From Marinilabilia sp. UBA5340 (GTDB lineage: Bacteria; Bacteroidota; Bacteroidia; Bacteroidales; Marinilabiliaceae), in contig DHQK01000217.1 of assembly GCA_002411085.1 (NCBI GenBank), forward strand, positions 1 through 41,925: a stretch of DNA of 41,925 bases. The letters run 5' to 3'. The stretch's first letter is position 1. Each line of letters opens with the position of its first letter. Shown piece after piece: positions 41,425 through 41,925 of the stretch. The position numbers were made by a program, and so were the translations under genes. Below the pieces are notes generated by a model that saw only the letters and a list, made by a program, of their open reading frames with translations, ran no database searches and was not told where the DNA came from.

Positions 41425-41925
41425 GGGTGTAAATTGTTAGTCTGATCTATGATTGTATTGTCTTATTTTGTAACTATTAAATGAATAAGGATGCTGCCCC
41501 AAAATGTTTTGCTTTTACCGCACATAACGATTACTGTCTTACATGAAGAAGTTGTCTAAACATTTGGGGCGGATACTTTATATTGATAACGTTTATTATT
41601 CAAATATAGTTTTTAACTTGTAAACATACAGTTTTTTGTACTTTGTTGAAAGTAGTTTGTCTTTTCATAAGTAGGCAAAAACTGTTCCATGCGTTTATTG
41701 AGATTATATTATCCATAGTTTATCCTCTTTCCTTTCGCGTATTGAATAACAGCTGCCTGGAAAATTGAGTAATATGTGAACGAATCAGCTATTATAGATT
41801 TGGTTATATCGTAAGTTTACTTTTGTGGATTGGTATTTCAGATGAGGGTTTAGTTCTGATAAAAGGGATTTATAGAATTGATTATGTATATATGATTAAC
41901 CGAACAGATCTGGCGTGATAAGGGT
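41425..41925. other. Gene-free 500-base region at the window end
   Basis: No convincing coding region or RNA gene is visible. It contains an inverted repeat (41496-41570) and, on the minus strand, a -7-like TATATTTG at 41608-41601 that could start the S41 protease transcript with a leader of about 170 bases; no matching -33 element was found. The remainder is A/T-rich and without recognised structure. Confidence 0.5.
41496..41570. repeat. Inverted repeat with GCCCCAAA ends
   Basis: GCCCCAAAATGTTT (41496-41509) and AAACATTTGGGGC (41558-41570) are inverted copies differing by one A, separated by 48 bases without coding capacity. Total span is 75 bases. The GCTGCCCCAAAA part (41493-41504) also occurs inverted at 24-35 at the start of the window. 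Confidence 0.6.

Noticed and set aside
1..41925. Search for tRNA, rRNA, CRISPR arrays, prophage or transposase genes
   Set aside because: Nothing convincing was seen by eye in the intergenic spaces, which are mostly short; a covariance-model scan was not possible here.

Overview
The window looks like a housekeeping stretch of a Bacteroidota chromosome, probably Bacteroidales or Marinilabiliales. The evidence is the type IX secretion core (porP-gldKLMN), DUF4270, DUF4954 and DUF2764 proteins, an HU-like/SPOR fusion, Bacteroidota-type -7 boxes (TAnnTTTG), few Shine-Dalgarno sites, and a V-type rather than F-type rotary ATPase. The genus cannot be fixed by eye. No rRNA, tRNA, CRISPR, prophage or complete insertion sequence was seen.

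Layout. Positions 1-1378 (minus): a YraN-like protein and an S66 LD-carboxypeptidase. 1540-4581: metG converges on an HU/SPOR membrane protein across a shared terminator. 4789-6875 (plus): galE and rfbB (nucleotide sugars), ending at a terminator shared with glmS. 6964-10836 (minus): DUF4954 beta-helix protein then glmS. 11120-18725 (minus): V-ATPase operon E, DUF2764, A, B, D, I, K. 19085-21382 (minus): half-length GT5 glycogen-synthase-like protein followed by a DUF4270 lipoprotein, with a good promoter. 21648-23145 (plus): panC and panD (pantothenate). 23502-27223: radA converges with a class A penicillin-binding protein with only 2 bases between them. 27502-37173 (plus): topA, an arginase-fold protein with lost metal ligands, then porP-gldK-gldL-gldM-gldN, closed by a strong terminator. 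37255-38328 (minus): mannose-1-phosphate guanylyltransferase, divergent from a Mla-type ABC permease/ATPase pair (38453-39942). 39979-41424 (minus): an S41 protease lipoprotein. The last 500 bases hold no gene but do hold an inverted repeat.

Themes. Much of the window serves the cell envelope: peptidoglycan precursors and synthesis (GlmS, PBP1A, LD-carboxypeptidase, SPOR protein), sugar nucleotides (GalE, RfbB, ManC), phospholipid transport (Mla pair) and the type IX secretion motor. The V-ATPase proteolipid carries the residue pattern of the Na+-binding Enterococcus hirae NtpK ring, so the operon may be Na+-coupled. No wholly new system is evident. The most under-explained items are the V-ATPase set without recognisable F or G/H subunits, the pseudo-arginase beside the secretion genes, the truncated GT5/DUF4270 pair, and the DUF4954-glmS pairing.
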